A DNA stretch of 64,000 nucleotides, from the NCBI GenBank assembly GCA_029243485.1, contig JAQWRY010000086.1, forward strand, positions 620,001 to 684,000. Direction: 5' to 3'. Under the pieces are notes generated by a model, which worked only from the letters and a program-made list of their open reading frames with translations, searched no databases and was not told the DNA's origin. Below, piece after piece: positions 53,026 through 60,717 of the stretch. Every line of letters starts with the position of its first letter. The stretch's first letter is position 1. Origin of the DNA: Candidatus Binatia bacterium (GTDB lineage: Bacteria; Desulfobacterota; Binatia; UBA12015). Made by a program: the position numbers and the translations under genes.

Positions 53026-53438
53026 GATCGGGAGCCGCGATCACCGCCGCACTCTGCGTGGAGCTTTGGGCGATGCCCGTCGTCGCTCAGGTCCCGCCAG
53101 AACAAGACTACGTTCTGCACTGCTCGGGCTGTCATCGCCCCGATGGTTCGGGCGCCCCCGATGAGGTCCCCAGCCTCGTGGGTCTCGACCGCTTTCTGCG
53201 GCTCCCCGAGGGGCGGGCGTACCTGATTCGGGCTCCTGGAGTCGCGCAGGCCCCGGTGACCGACGAACGCCTCGCGGCGCTGATGAACTGGGTGCTCGTC
53301 GAGTTCGGCGGGGCCGGAGTTTCTCCCGCGTACACCGCAGCAGAGGTGAAAAAATGGCGTGCCCTGCCGCTCCGCGACCCGACGGAGCTTCGCGCGCGAC
53401 TTCTCGCCGGCCCCGAGGTGGCCGCCGAGGTTCGTTGA
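53022..53438 (+). CDS. Monohaem cytochrome c, probable amine dehydrogenase electron acceptor
   Basis: 138 residues. Signal peptide (AAITAALCVELWAMPVVAQ), haem site LHCSGCHRPDGSG, candidate distal residues in the VPSLVGLDRF and following region. No amicyanin (mauC) gene is present, so this cytochrome is the natural acceptor from the TTQ enzyme, linking it to the caa3 oxidase. Its ATG overlaps the SelW-like stop. Confidence 0.85.
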   Translation: MRSGAAITAALCVELWAMPVVAQVPPEQDYVLHCSGCHRPDGSGAPDEVPSLVGLDRFLRLPEGRAYLIRAPGVAQAPVTDERLAALMNWVLVEFGGAGVSPAYTAAEVKKWRALPLRDPTELRARLLAGPEVAAEVR

Positions 53439-53513
53439 AAGATCAGCGTCCGAGATCTGCCGCTACCACGGCTCGGCCCGTAGTACAGTGGCGGTACGGA
53501 TAAACGACAGCGC

Positions 53514-53970
53514 TTGCGCGAACTGCACGCCGGGTCCTTCCTGATGCCGAACTCGTGGGATGTCGGGTCGACCCGGATCCTCGGCTCTCTGGGGCTCGAG
53601 GCACTCGCGACGACCAGCGCGGGCTTGCCTCCACGCGTGGCCAAAGGACGGTGACGTGACCCGCGATGAGGCGATCGGGCACGCCGATGTTCTCTACGCA
53701 CCTGGCTTGAGCGATATCGGGGACATCCGGAGCGTCGTCGCGGCCGTCGATCGACCGCTCAACGCACTCGTGTTGCCCGGTGCGTCCACCGTCGCCGAGA
53801 TCTTCGAAACCGGCGTGGCTCGAATCTCGTTTAAGAGCGCGTTCAACCTGGCGACGAACGCAGCGCTCGTCGAAGCCGCGAACGAAATCCTCGGTCCCGG
53901 CGCGACCGCGTTCTGGACGAAGACACTCGAATCGGCGGGGGCGATCAACGAGGCGTTCAAGGGCTCCTAG
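53514..53970 (+). pseudogene. Decayed isocitrate lyase/PEP mutase-family gene
   Basis: The first frame reads LRELHAGSFLMPNSWDVG and SLGLEALATTSAGLP, the standard N-terminus of the family, and stops at TGA 53652. In the +1 frame DVTRDEAIGHADVLYAPGL continues, but the roughly 110 residues expected between RDEAIGHA and DVLYAPGL are missing. Then DRPLNALVLPGASTVAEIFE and RISFKSAFN are the true C-terminal half. A frameshift plus an internal deletion removes most catalytic residues, so it is non-functional. No good start codon remains. Confidence 0.85.
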
Positions 53971-54009
53971 CGGACCGTCATCGTGATCGTCCGCAGGGCG
54001 GGTCGGCGG

Positions 54010-54276
54010 TCAGTTCTCGTCCAACGCCTTGATCGCCCGCTTCGGCGCGACCAGTCTCCAGCCGTCCTCGAGCAGATCACGGATCACGCTCTAGTCGACC
54101 GTCGACTTGATCCAGACCGAGACGCGGTTGTCGCCATAGAGGTTGTCGTGGAAGCTCGCGAACGTCTTCTTGCCGCCCCAGAAGGTGGGGCTGCCGTGCG
54201 AGATCTTCTCGGAGGTCTCCGGAAGTTCGGCGATCAGTTTGCGCAGCGTTGCGAGTGCGGGGTGATCCTTTGCCAT
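54010..54276 (-). pseudogene. Decayed MmcQ/YjbR-family gene
   Basis: The opening part reads HPALATLRKLIAELPETSEKI and HGSPTFWGGKKTFASFHDN, the typical YjbR N-terminus. VSVWIKSTVD then meets a TAG at 54091-54093. In the same frame the ending DLLEDGWRLVAPKRAIKAL resumes. About 35-40 codons of the middle (the FFVPPYVG region) are missing. It lies next to the isocitrate lyase pseudogene and 1 bp from the end of glcF. Confidence 0.82.
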
Positions 54277-54277
54277 G

Positions 54278-55522
54278 TCAGCCTCCGACGCCGTGGGCGC
54301 GAGCGAGGAGCTCGATGGGGTGAGCGATCTCGACGGGCATGTCGCCCAAGATCGTTCCCGCCCGGATCTGAAGGATACAGCCGGGATTCGCGGCGGCCAC
54401 TACGTCCGCACCGCTCTTTCGGATGTCGGCGAGCTTCCGCTCGAGGAGGCGTCCGGCGATCTCCGGTTCCGTCAGGTTGTACGTGCCGGCGCTCCCGCAA
54501 CAGAACTCGGCTTCGGAGAGCTCGACCAACTGCACGCCGGGGATCTCGCGCAGAAGCTGTCGCGGCGCGTCTTTCACGCCCTGGCCGTGCAGCAGGTGAC
54601 ACGGGTCGTGCATCGCGACCTTCAGGTCGAGCGTATTGCGGGGTGGGGGTAGCCCCAGTTCGGCGAGAAGGTCGAGCGGGTCTCGTGCGCCCGCCGCGAT
54701 GCGAGCGGCACCGGAGTCGTTGGGCAGCAGCTCGTGGTATTCGCGCAGGTGGGCGCCGCAACCCGCGGCGGTCGAAACGTACCACTGCGCATCGTCGTCG
54801 ACGACGCGTCGGATGAGATGAAGTGCGCGATCGCGGGCTCGAACGTCGCTACCCAGGTGAAGGGAAAGCGCGCCGCAGCATCCTTGGCCCGCGGGGATCT
54901 TCACGCGGACTCCCGCTCGGGCGAGGAGGCGCGCGATGGCGACGGTCGTGTCGGGGAACGACGAGTGCGCGACGCAGCCCGTGAGGAGTACCGCGGTCCC
55001 GCGCTCCGGCCCCTCGGGCTCGATCTCCGTGGGCAGAGTGGTGGCGCCGCGCCAGGCCGGGAGGGCGGCCGCGTAGCCGATCAGGGAGGAGGACGTCGCG
55101 CGCGCGAGATACGCGGTCCACGGCTTTCCTGCGAGGAGGCGAAGGGGCGCCGTCGCCGCGCCGCGGAGGGTGGGGTACGTGAGGAACGCGTCCAGCACCC
55201 AGCGGGCGAACCTCGTCAGCAGAGAACGGTGTTGCTCGACGAACGGCCGCGCTGCTTCGATCAGGGCGCCGTACGGAACGCCGGACGGACACGCCGTCTC
55301 GCACGCCCGGCACCCGAGGCAGCTGTCGAGGTGGCTCGTGACCTCCGGCGTGGGTTGAAGGCGTCCCTCTTCCAGCGCGCGCATGAGGAGGATTCGTCCT
55401 CGCGGGGAGTCGGCCTCGGTGCCGAGTTCCACATACGTTGGGCACGACGAAAGACATAGTCCGCAGTGCACGCACGACAGCAATTTGTCGGTCTCGACGA
55501 AGCGCATTTCCGGGGCGGCCAT
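54278..55522 (-). CDS. glcF: Glycolate oxidase iron-sulphur subunit
   Basis: 414 residues. Two N-terminal 4Fe-4S motifs (CVHCGLCLSSCPTY and CLGCRACETACPSG) and two CCG domains (GQGCCGALSLHLG and EFCCGSAGTYN with the CX-rich metal sites). GlcF passes electrons from GlcD/GlcE flavins to the quinone pool. The ATG at 55522 overlaps the glcE stop by one base. Last gene of the glcDEF operon; longer in-frame starts run into glcE and are not used. Confidence 0.94.
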   Translation of the reverse strand: MAAPEMRFVETDKLLSCVHCGLCLSSCPTYVELGTEADSPRGRILLMRALEEGRLQPTPEVTSHLDSCLGCRACETACPSGVPYGALIEAARPFVEQHRSLLTRFARWVLDAFLTYPTLRGAATAPLRLLAGKPWTAYLARATSSSLIGYAAALPAWRGATTLPTEIEPEGPERGTAVLLTGCVAHSSFPDTTVAIARLLARAGVRVKIPAGQGCCGALSLHLGSDVRARDRALHLIRRVVDDDAQWYVSTAAGCGAHLREYHELLPNDSGAARIAAGARDPLDLLAELGLPPPRNTLDLKVAMHDPCHLLHGQGVKDAPRQLLREIPGVQLVELSEAEFCCGSAGTYNLTEPEIAGRLLERKLADIRKSGADVVAAANPGCILQIRAGTILGDMPVEIAHPIELLARAHGVGG

Positions 55523-56799
55523 CAGATTCCTCCCACGAAGCGGCCGGGGGACAAGAGCGCAGTGGGATCGAAGGCTTCCTTTAGGCCGCGCATGAGTGGC
55601 AGACCCGAACCGGCGTCGCCCCAGACACCGCCGATCTCTGACAGCGTCTGTTTGTCGGCCGCGTTTGCGCGCTCGACGACGAGGCATCCGCCGTCTCGTT
55701 CGATGGTGGGCCGGGCTTCGGCCACGAGGTCTGCGAGGTGGGCGGCGGCGTCGATGCTCATTCGGATGATCCCGCAGGCGATGTCGCAGTGGAACGCGGG
55801 CGCCGCTCCGAGCCGCGTCGCGGCGGCCTCGAGAGAGACCAGGCGGGCGCCGACGCGCGTCGGGAGCGTGGAGATTCGAAGCACGTTGCGGTCGGCCTCC
55901 GCGCTAGAATCCGCGAGGTGATGCCGCGTCTCGGCTGCGTTTGAGACGTCGCGCATGGTAGCGCCGCGCGCTTCCGCGATTCGACGGTAGCTCGCAAGAG
56001 CGGCGGTGACTTCCTCGGATCGTCCACCGGCACCGGCGACGATCGTCCAGGCCGCGTCGCCCTGATTTCCGAGATGAAGCCAGAACGGTTCGCAGGCGTC
56101 CCGCATCTCGAGAGCCATCGTCGCCGCCTCCGCCGGATCCTTGCAGGTGATCTCGAGGGCGCGCTCTTCGTGGGGGCGGGGCCGAACTTTGAACGTGGCC
56201 TCCACGATGATCCCGAGCGTGCCGAGCGCGCCGATGTGCATCTTGGGGAGATCGTATCCCGCGACGTTCTTCACCACCCGACCACCCCCGGCGACGATGG
56301 TCCCGTCGGGAGCGACCGTTCGGATTCCGATCAGAAGGTCGCGGGCCGAGCCCTGCGATGCCCGCAACGGACCCGTCAGATTCGTCGCGAGGAGTCCGCC
56401 GACGGTCGTCTGCGGGACGAACGGCGGGTCGAGGGGCAGCCACTGGCTCGACTCGAACAGGACCACTCCGAGAGCGAGCAGCGAACAGCCCGCTTCCACC
56501 TGTACCGTCATGTCGGCCGGCTCGTACGAGAGCACCCGGTTCATGCGGGAGAGCGACAGGACCACGTCGACGGTGCGCGGCGCGTTGCCGAGAGTGAGGT
56601 GCCGGCCGAGCCCGCGGGCGACCACCGAGAGCCCGTGGTCATGCGCGATCTTCATAACCACGGCGACTTCAGCCGCGGTGGCCGTCTCGACGACCCATCG
56701 CGGCATCACGCCGTCGATCGCGTCGGTTGGTGCTGCTTCGGTGACATGCGCCGCGCCGACGGCGTCTTCGAACGGACTGGTGCCCGTCGAGCCGCTCAC
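55522..56799 (-). CDS. glcE: Glycolate oxidase FAD-binding subunit GlcE
   Basis: 425 residues, FAD-binding PCMH-type fold: VVARGLGRHLTLGNAPR, TVQVEAGCSLLALG, PQTTVGGLLATNLTG and GRVVKNVAGYDLPKM. The start is GTG 56799, overlapping the glcD stop (GTGA). A weak similarity to GlcD shows the family relation, but a C-terminal CCG-free end and shorter length mark GlcE. Somewhat longer than E. coli GlcE (350) because of an extended N-terminus. Confidence 0.92.
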   Translation of the reverse strand: MSGSTGTSPFEDAVGAAHVTEAAPTDAIDGVMPRWVVETATAAEVAVVMKIAHDHGLSVVARGLGRHLTLGNAPRTVDVVLSLSRMNRVLSYEPADMTVQVEAGCSLLALGVVLFESSQWLPLDPPFVPQTTVGGLLATNLTGPLRASQGSARDLLIGIRTVAPDGTIVAGGGRVVKNVAGYDLPKMHIGALGTLGIIVEATFKVRPRPHEERALEITCKDPAEAATMALEMRDACEPFWLHLGNQGDAAWTIVAGAGGRSEEVTAALASYRRIAEARGATMRDVSNAAETRHHLADSSAEADRNVLRISTLPTRVGARLVSLEAAATRLGAAPAFHCDIACGIIRMSIDAAAHLADLVAEARPTIERDGGCLVVERANAADKQTLSEIGGVWGDAGSGLPLMRGLKEAFDPTALLSPGRFVGGI

Positions 56800-58223
56800 A
56801 TCGCCGCCTGTCGTCTGGGGGCGCGTGCCTCGACGCAGACCTTCGAGTCGGGCAGCAGCTTGTGCGGATTGGCGCGCCGCTCGGGATCGAAGACGGAGCG
56901 CAGCGTCGTCATGGCGTGGAGGTCGTCGGGCGAGAAGAGGAGGGGCATCTGCGCGATCTTCTCGACGCCGATGCCGTGCTCGCCCGTGACGCTGCCGCCG
57001 AGCTCCACGCAAGCCTCCAGGATCTCCTTGCCGGCCGCGAGGACGCGCTGCACTTCGTCCGTGTCGCGCTCGTCGAAGAGGATGATCGGATGGATGTTGC
57101 CATCACCGGCGTGGAACACGTTGCCGATCCGTAGAGAGTACTTCTCGGCGGTGGCCGAGATGCGCCGGAGGATCTCCGGGACCTGGGTGCGCGGAACGAC
57201 ACCGTCCTGCGTGCAGTAGTTGGGCGCGAGCCTTCCAACGGCTCCAAACGCGCGCTTCCGCGCTTTCCAGAGCAGAGCCCGCTGGGCATCGTCGGCTGCG
57301 CTGCGGACCTCGACGGCGCCGTGCCGTGTGCACAGGGCGCGAACTTCCTCGGCTTGGGAGGAGAGGCCGGCCTCGGGCCCGTCGAGCTCGATCAATAGAA
57401 CGGCGCCCGCATCCACCGGCAGACCGGCGTGGAACGCCTCTTCGACGGCGCGTAGAATTAGTCCGTCCATCATCTCGAGCGCGGCGGGAATGATTCCGTC
57501 GGCGATGATGCTGGAGACGGCCTCGCTCGCCTCGGCGACCGAGTCGAAGACGGCGAGGAACGTTCGATACGACTCGGGGGTTCGCGAGAGCCGCAAGGTG
57601 GCACGCGTCACGAGACCCATCGTGCCTTCGGACCCGACGACGAGACCGGTCAGGTCGTAGCCGATGTGGTCTTCGACGGGACCTCCGAGTTCGACGATTT
57701 CGCCGGTGGGGAGAACGAGCTCGACGCCGAGCACGTGGTTCGTCGTCACGCCGTACTTCAGCGTGTGTGGGCCCCCCGAGTTCTCGGCGACGTTTCCGCC
57801 GATCGTGCATGCGGTCTGGCTCGACGGGTCCGGCGCGAAGTGGAGCCCCGCTTCGCTGACGGCTCGTGTCACCCAGAGGTTCACGACGCCGGCTTGGGCG
57901 ACGACCCGCCGGTTGGCGACGTCGACGGATTCGATCTCTTGCAGGCGGCTCGTACACACCATGACCGGTGCCTCGACCGGAAGCGTCCCGCCGGACAGTC
58001 CGGTGCCGGCGCCACGCGGAACGAACGGGATGCCCTCGGCCCACAGCAGTCGGAGCACCTCGGCGACTTCGGCCGGGGTGCGGGGCAGTACGACCATATC
58101 GGGCGCCCCGCGCTCCAGCGTATACCCGTCGCATTCATAGACGAGGAGCGACTCGGGTTGGTCGACGACGCCATCGCCGCCCACGAGACCTCGCAGACGC
58201 TGAGCGAATCCCGGAGGCAGCAT
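56796..58223 (-). CDS. glcD: Glycolate oxidase subunit GlcD (FAD-linked)
   Basis: 475 residues. FAD-binding domain with VPRGAGTGLSGGTLPV, PSSQTACTIGGNVAENSGG and LTGLVVGSEGTMGLVT; FAD-linked oxidase C-terminal domain with FHAGDGNIHPIILFDERD and SVTGEHGIGVEKIAQM, the His/Glu active-site region. Oxidises glycolate (or D-lactate) to glyoxylate. First gene of the operon. With an amine dehydrogenase nearby, C1/C2 metabolism is a plausible theme. Confidence 0.95.
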   Translation of the reverse strand: MLPPGFAQRLRGLVGGDGVVDQPESLLVYECDGYTLERGAPDMVVLPRTPAEVAEVLRLLWAEGIPFVPRGAGTGLSGGTLPVEAPVMVCTSRLQEIESVDVANRRVVAQAGVVNLWVTRAVSEAGLHFAPDPSSQTACTIGGNVAENSGGPHTLKYGVTTNHVLGVELVLPTGEIVELGGPVEDHIGYDLTGLVVGSEGTMGLVTRATLRLSRTPESYRTFLAVFDSVAEASEAVSSIIADGIIPAALEMMDGLILRAVEEAFHAGLPVDAGAVLLIELDGPEAGLSSQAEEVRALCTRHGAVEVRSAADDAQRALLWKARKRAFGAVGRLAPNYCTQDGVVPRTQVPEILRRISATAEKYSLRIGNVFHAGDGNIHPIILFDERDTDEVQRVLAAGKEILEACVELGGSVTGEHGIGVEKIAQMPLLFSPDDLHAMTTLRSVFDPERRANPHKLLPDSKVCVEARAPRRQAAM

Positions 58224-58298
58224 CAAGGTGTTTCTAGACCCCCCTCGAGCGACTGTACAGCGCGCCGCGAGCAACCGGCTGGGAGTTCGTCGGGTGGC

Positions 58299-59129
58299 TC
58301 ATGCGCGCGACGCGGGAAGCACGCGGATGGAGCTGCCGGACCCGAGGCCCAGCTGGTCGGCCGCGCTCCCGTCTCGGACGGCGATCTCGACGAAGCCATC
58401 GCTCCCCACGAGCGCGCAGACGGCACCCGAAGTGACGGCGGCATACGTCGCCACGAGATCGACGGCCTCGCCGCCCGCCGATGCCTGGTAGGCGGCCTTT
58501 GGAAATCCGGGGAGGTGGGTGGCGGAGATGTTGGTAACGGCGTTGCCGAACCGATCCACGTGGGTCACCGAGCCTTCGAACCCGCCCGCCTCCGGCGTGG
58601 GCGCGGGTTGGGAGAGGCGGACCGGCTCGTGGACCGGGCCGACCTCTGTCGACGGGAGGTGCCCCGAAGCCAGGGCAGCCCCGGTCGGCGCAAAGACGTC
58701 GCGTCCGTGGAAGGTCGCCGACATCGACTCGGGCAACACCGACGCGAGCGCTCCGGTGGGATCGATTCTGCGGGCTTCAGTCGCGCCTCCGAGCGCGTCC
58801 GCGGCGAGGGTGAGCAGCCCGTTGTCGGGGCCGACGAAGATGTGCCCGCCCGCGAGGAGCACGAGCGCAGATCGCTCGGTGCCGACCCCCGGATCGACCA
58901 CGGCCACGTGGACGGTTCCGGTCGGAAACCAGGGGCACGCCGTCCGTAGGACGGCCGCGCCATGGGCCACGTTCTGTGGTCCGATCTCGTGGGCGACGTC
59001 GAGGACGGTGAGTCCGGCCGCGTGAGAGAGGAGGACGCCCTTCATCGCGCCGACGTAGCCGTCGCTCGTCCCGAAGTCGGTCGTGAGTGTCACGATTCCG
59101 TTCGGCGTGAAGCGACTGTCGGCAGACAT
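58299..59129 (-). CDS. SAM hydroxide adenosyltransferase (DUF62, fluorinase-related)
   Basis: 276 residues. Hydrolyses S-adenosylmethionine to adenosine and methionine. The N-terminal domain has LTTDFGTSDGYVGAMKG, VVDPGVGTER and FVGPDNGLL; the C-terminal domain has VTHVDRFGNAVTNI. The set matches DUF62 hydrolases, and the halogenase-specific loop of fluorinases is not evident. The start is the ATG at 59129. It is separated from glcD by 75 bp and may be its upstream neighbour in one transcript. Confidence 0.92.
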   Translation of the reverse strand: MSADSRFTPNGIVTLTTDFGTSDGYVGAMKGVLLSHAAGLTVLDVAHEIGPQNVAHGAAVLRTACPWFPTGTVHVAVVDPGVGTERSALVLLAGGHIFVGPDNGLLTLAADALGGATEARRIDPTGALASVLPESMSATFHGRDVFAPTGAALASGHLPSTEVGPVHEPVRLSQPAPTPEAGGFEGSVTHVDRFGNAVTNISATHLPGFPKAAYQASAGGEAVDLVATYAAVTSGAVCALVGSDGFVEIAVRDGSAADQLGLGSGSSIRVLPASRA

Positions 59130-59443
59130 GGCAGCAGGATCGGTGCTGTCGGGGGTTCTGGCAAGCCAGGGAGCCCAACACGGATGTCGGAATTCGACTC
59201 CGGAAGTGTGGCGATTCACCCTGTGAGACGGGCCGATTCAATTCTGACGCAGTGCAGCGAAAATCTGTAAGAGGGTGTCGTTTTGGGGCGTCAGTGTGTC
59301 GCGCGGTCGACAATATATTGCCGCGTGTGGCCAAGCCCCGAGACCGGAAAATGCGCACTCCTCAAGGATCTATCCCTGCGGCCCCATCATCGAATGAGTG
59401 GCATAGGGATTGCGTCACAGAGGAGACGAGAGAGGCGAACGTC
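59130..59443. promoter_or_regulatory. Divergent gap with CAATATATTGCCG element
   Basis: The 314-bp region has CAATATATTGCCG at 59311-59323, 11 of 13 identical to the paired elements at 34925 and 34946. It lies 121 bp before the small gene at 59444, comparable with the spacing to the 40-residue peptide. GGAGACGAGAG precedes the small gene's ATG. Nothing else is recognised. Confidence 0.45.
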
Positions 59444-59641
59444 ATGAACCGCAACACTACGCTACTGGATCTGGTCTGCGAGGTTTCGCGCGATGCGCGA
59501 ACTGAGGCTGAGGTGGTGGAGCGGGTGACGTCTCTCGTGAATTCCGGTCGCGTCCGGCTGAGCGGATCTTTCCGCGACAGGTGGTTCGACAAGGGAACCT
59601 CGGTTCCCGGCCGCGCGCGTTCCGAGAGGAGATTCCGATGA
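59444..59641 (+). CDS. Small protein of unknown function (65 residues)
   Basis: Charged N-terminal helix (LLDLVCEVSRDARTEAEVVERV) followed by VNSGRVRLSGSFRDR and a basic tail. The pattern LVxxVSxxAxTEAEVVxxVxxLVNSGxVRLxGxFR recurs in small proteins of delta-proteobacterial genomes, as far as I recall; no function is known. GAGGAGACGAGAG gives a ribosome site. Overlaps the next gene by 4 nt (ATGA). Confidence 0.65.
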   Translation: MNRNTTLLDLVCEVSRDARTEAEVVERVTSLVNSGRVRLSGSFRDRWFDKGTSVPGRARSERRFR

Positions 59642-59880
59642 TGAACCTGAACACCAGCGTCGACGAACACTCCACCGCGGACTTCCAATCCGGCGAGACC
59701 TGCAGGGTGATCATCGAGGGCGAGCCCTTTGAGGTCTGGGAGAACCCGGCGGTCCCTTTTGGGAACGATCGGCAGGATCTGGACGCCTACGCCTCCTGCG
59801 GCCAATGGGAGTTCCTCTGGAACGCCCTGGTGCTGGGGGCGGAGTCGCCGCCAGAATCCGGCACCGCCAACCTCTTCTGA
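59638..59880 (+). CDS. Small acidic protein of unknown function (80 residues)
   Basis: Acidic product beginning MMNLNTSVDEHSTADFQ and containing VIIEGEPFEVWENPAVPFG, no signal peptide or membrane helix. AGGAG 8 bases upstream; two adjacent ATGs. Translational overlap with the 65-residue gene suggests a pair acting together. Not recognised. Confidence 0.6.
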   Translation: MMNLNTSVDEHSTADFQSGETCRVIIEGEPFEVWENPAVPFGNDRQDLDAYASCGQWEFLWNALVLGAESPPESGTANLF

Positions 59881-59924
59881 GGCGCGACTCCCACTGACGG
59901 CGCGTTCCGGCTAAGACTGACGGA

Positions 59925-60710
59925 ATGGGTCTGTTCGACTTCTTTCGCAATCGTCGCCGCCGCCGGCTCCGCAACGAGCCGTTTCCCGAGGAGTGGCGGC
60001 CGGTCGTCGAGCAGAATTTCGAGATGTTCCACCGCCTCTCGGCGGAGGACCAGACGGAGCTGCTCCAACACATGAACGTCTTTCTCGCCGAGAAGACGTT
60101 CGAGGGCTGCGGCGATCTCGAGATGACGGACGAGATACGCATCACCATCGCCGCCCAGGCATGTGTCCTTTTGCTTCATCAGGACGACCCGCACTACTAC
60201 CCCGATCTGTCCACCATCCTCGTCTATCCCCACGCGTACGTGGCCAAGGCCAAGGAGATCCTGCCCGGAGGCATCGTGATCGAGGGCACCTCGGCCCGCC
60301 TCGGTGAGTCCTGGGTCCGAGGCTGTGTCGTGCTCTCCTGGGACGACGTCCGTTCTGGCGCTGCCGATGCGGCCGACGGGCACAACGTCGTGCTGCACGA
60401 GTTCGCCCACCAACTCGACCAGGAGGACGGCGCTTCGGACGGCGCTCCGATTCTCGACCAGCGGTCCCAGTACGTCACGTGGGCTCGCGTTCTCGGGGAC
60501 GAGTTCGCGGAACTACAGCGCGCCGCCGAGCGTGGGAAGCGCACCGACATCGACAAGTACGGTGCGACGAACGCGGCGGAGTTCTTCGCCGTCATCACGG
60601 AGTCGTTCTTCGAACGCCCCCGTTCTCTTCACAAGAAGCATCCTGAGCTCTACGAGGAGCTCAAGATGTTCTACAAGCAGGACCCGCTGAGCTTCGAAGA
60701 CTCGCGCTGA
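59925..60710 (+). CDS. mtfA: MtfA-type zinc peptidase
   Basis: 261 residues, close to E. coli MtfA (265). The metal site is LHEFAHQLDQEDG (HExxH) with further ligand Glu in NAAEFFAVITESFFE. N-terminal basic region (FFRNRRRRRLRNEPFPEEW). In E. coli MtfA binds the repressor Mlc and thereby regulates ptsG; no Mlc or PTS gene is here. It stands downstream of the small gene pair by 44 bp. Confidence 0.92.
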   Translation: MGLFDFFRNRRRRRLRNEPFPEEWRPVVEQNFEMFHRLSAEDQTELLQHMNVFLAEKTFEGCGDLEMTDEIRITIAAQACVLLLHQDDPHYYPDLSTILVYPHAYVAKAKEILPGGIVIEGTSARLGESWVRGCVVLSWDDVRSGAADAADGHNVVLHEFAHQLDQEDGASDGAPILDQRSQYVTWARVLGDEFAELQRAAERGKRTDIDKYGATNAAEFFAVITESFFERPRSLHKKHPELYEELKMFYKQDPLSFEDSR

Positions 60711-60717
60711 GTCCGGC

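Noticed and set aside
53514-53970. UGA at 53652 read as selenocysteine
   Set aside because: The downstream family match is in another frame and a large region is deleted; recoding would not restore a protein.
54010-54276. Pyrrolysine read-through of TAG in the YjbR-like gene
   Set aside because: The conserved middle of the protein is also missing, so the stop belongs to a decayed gene.
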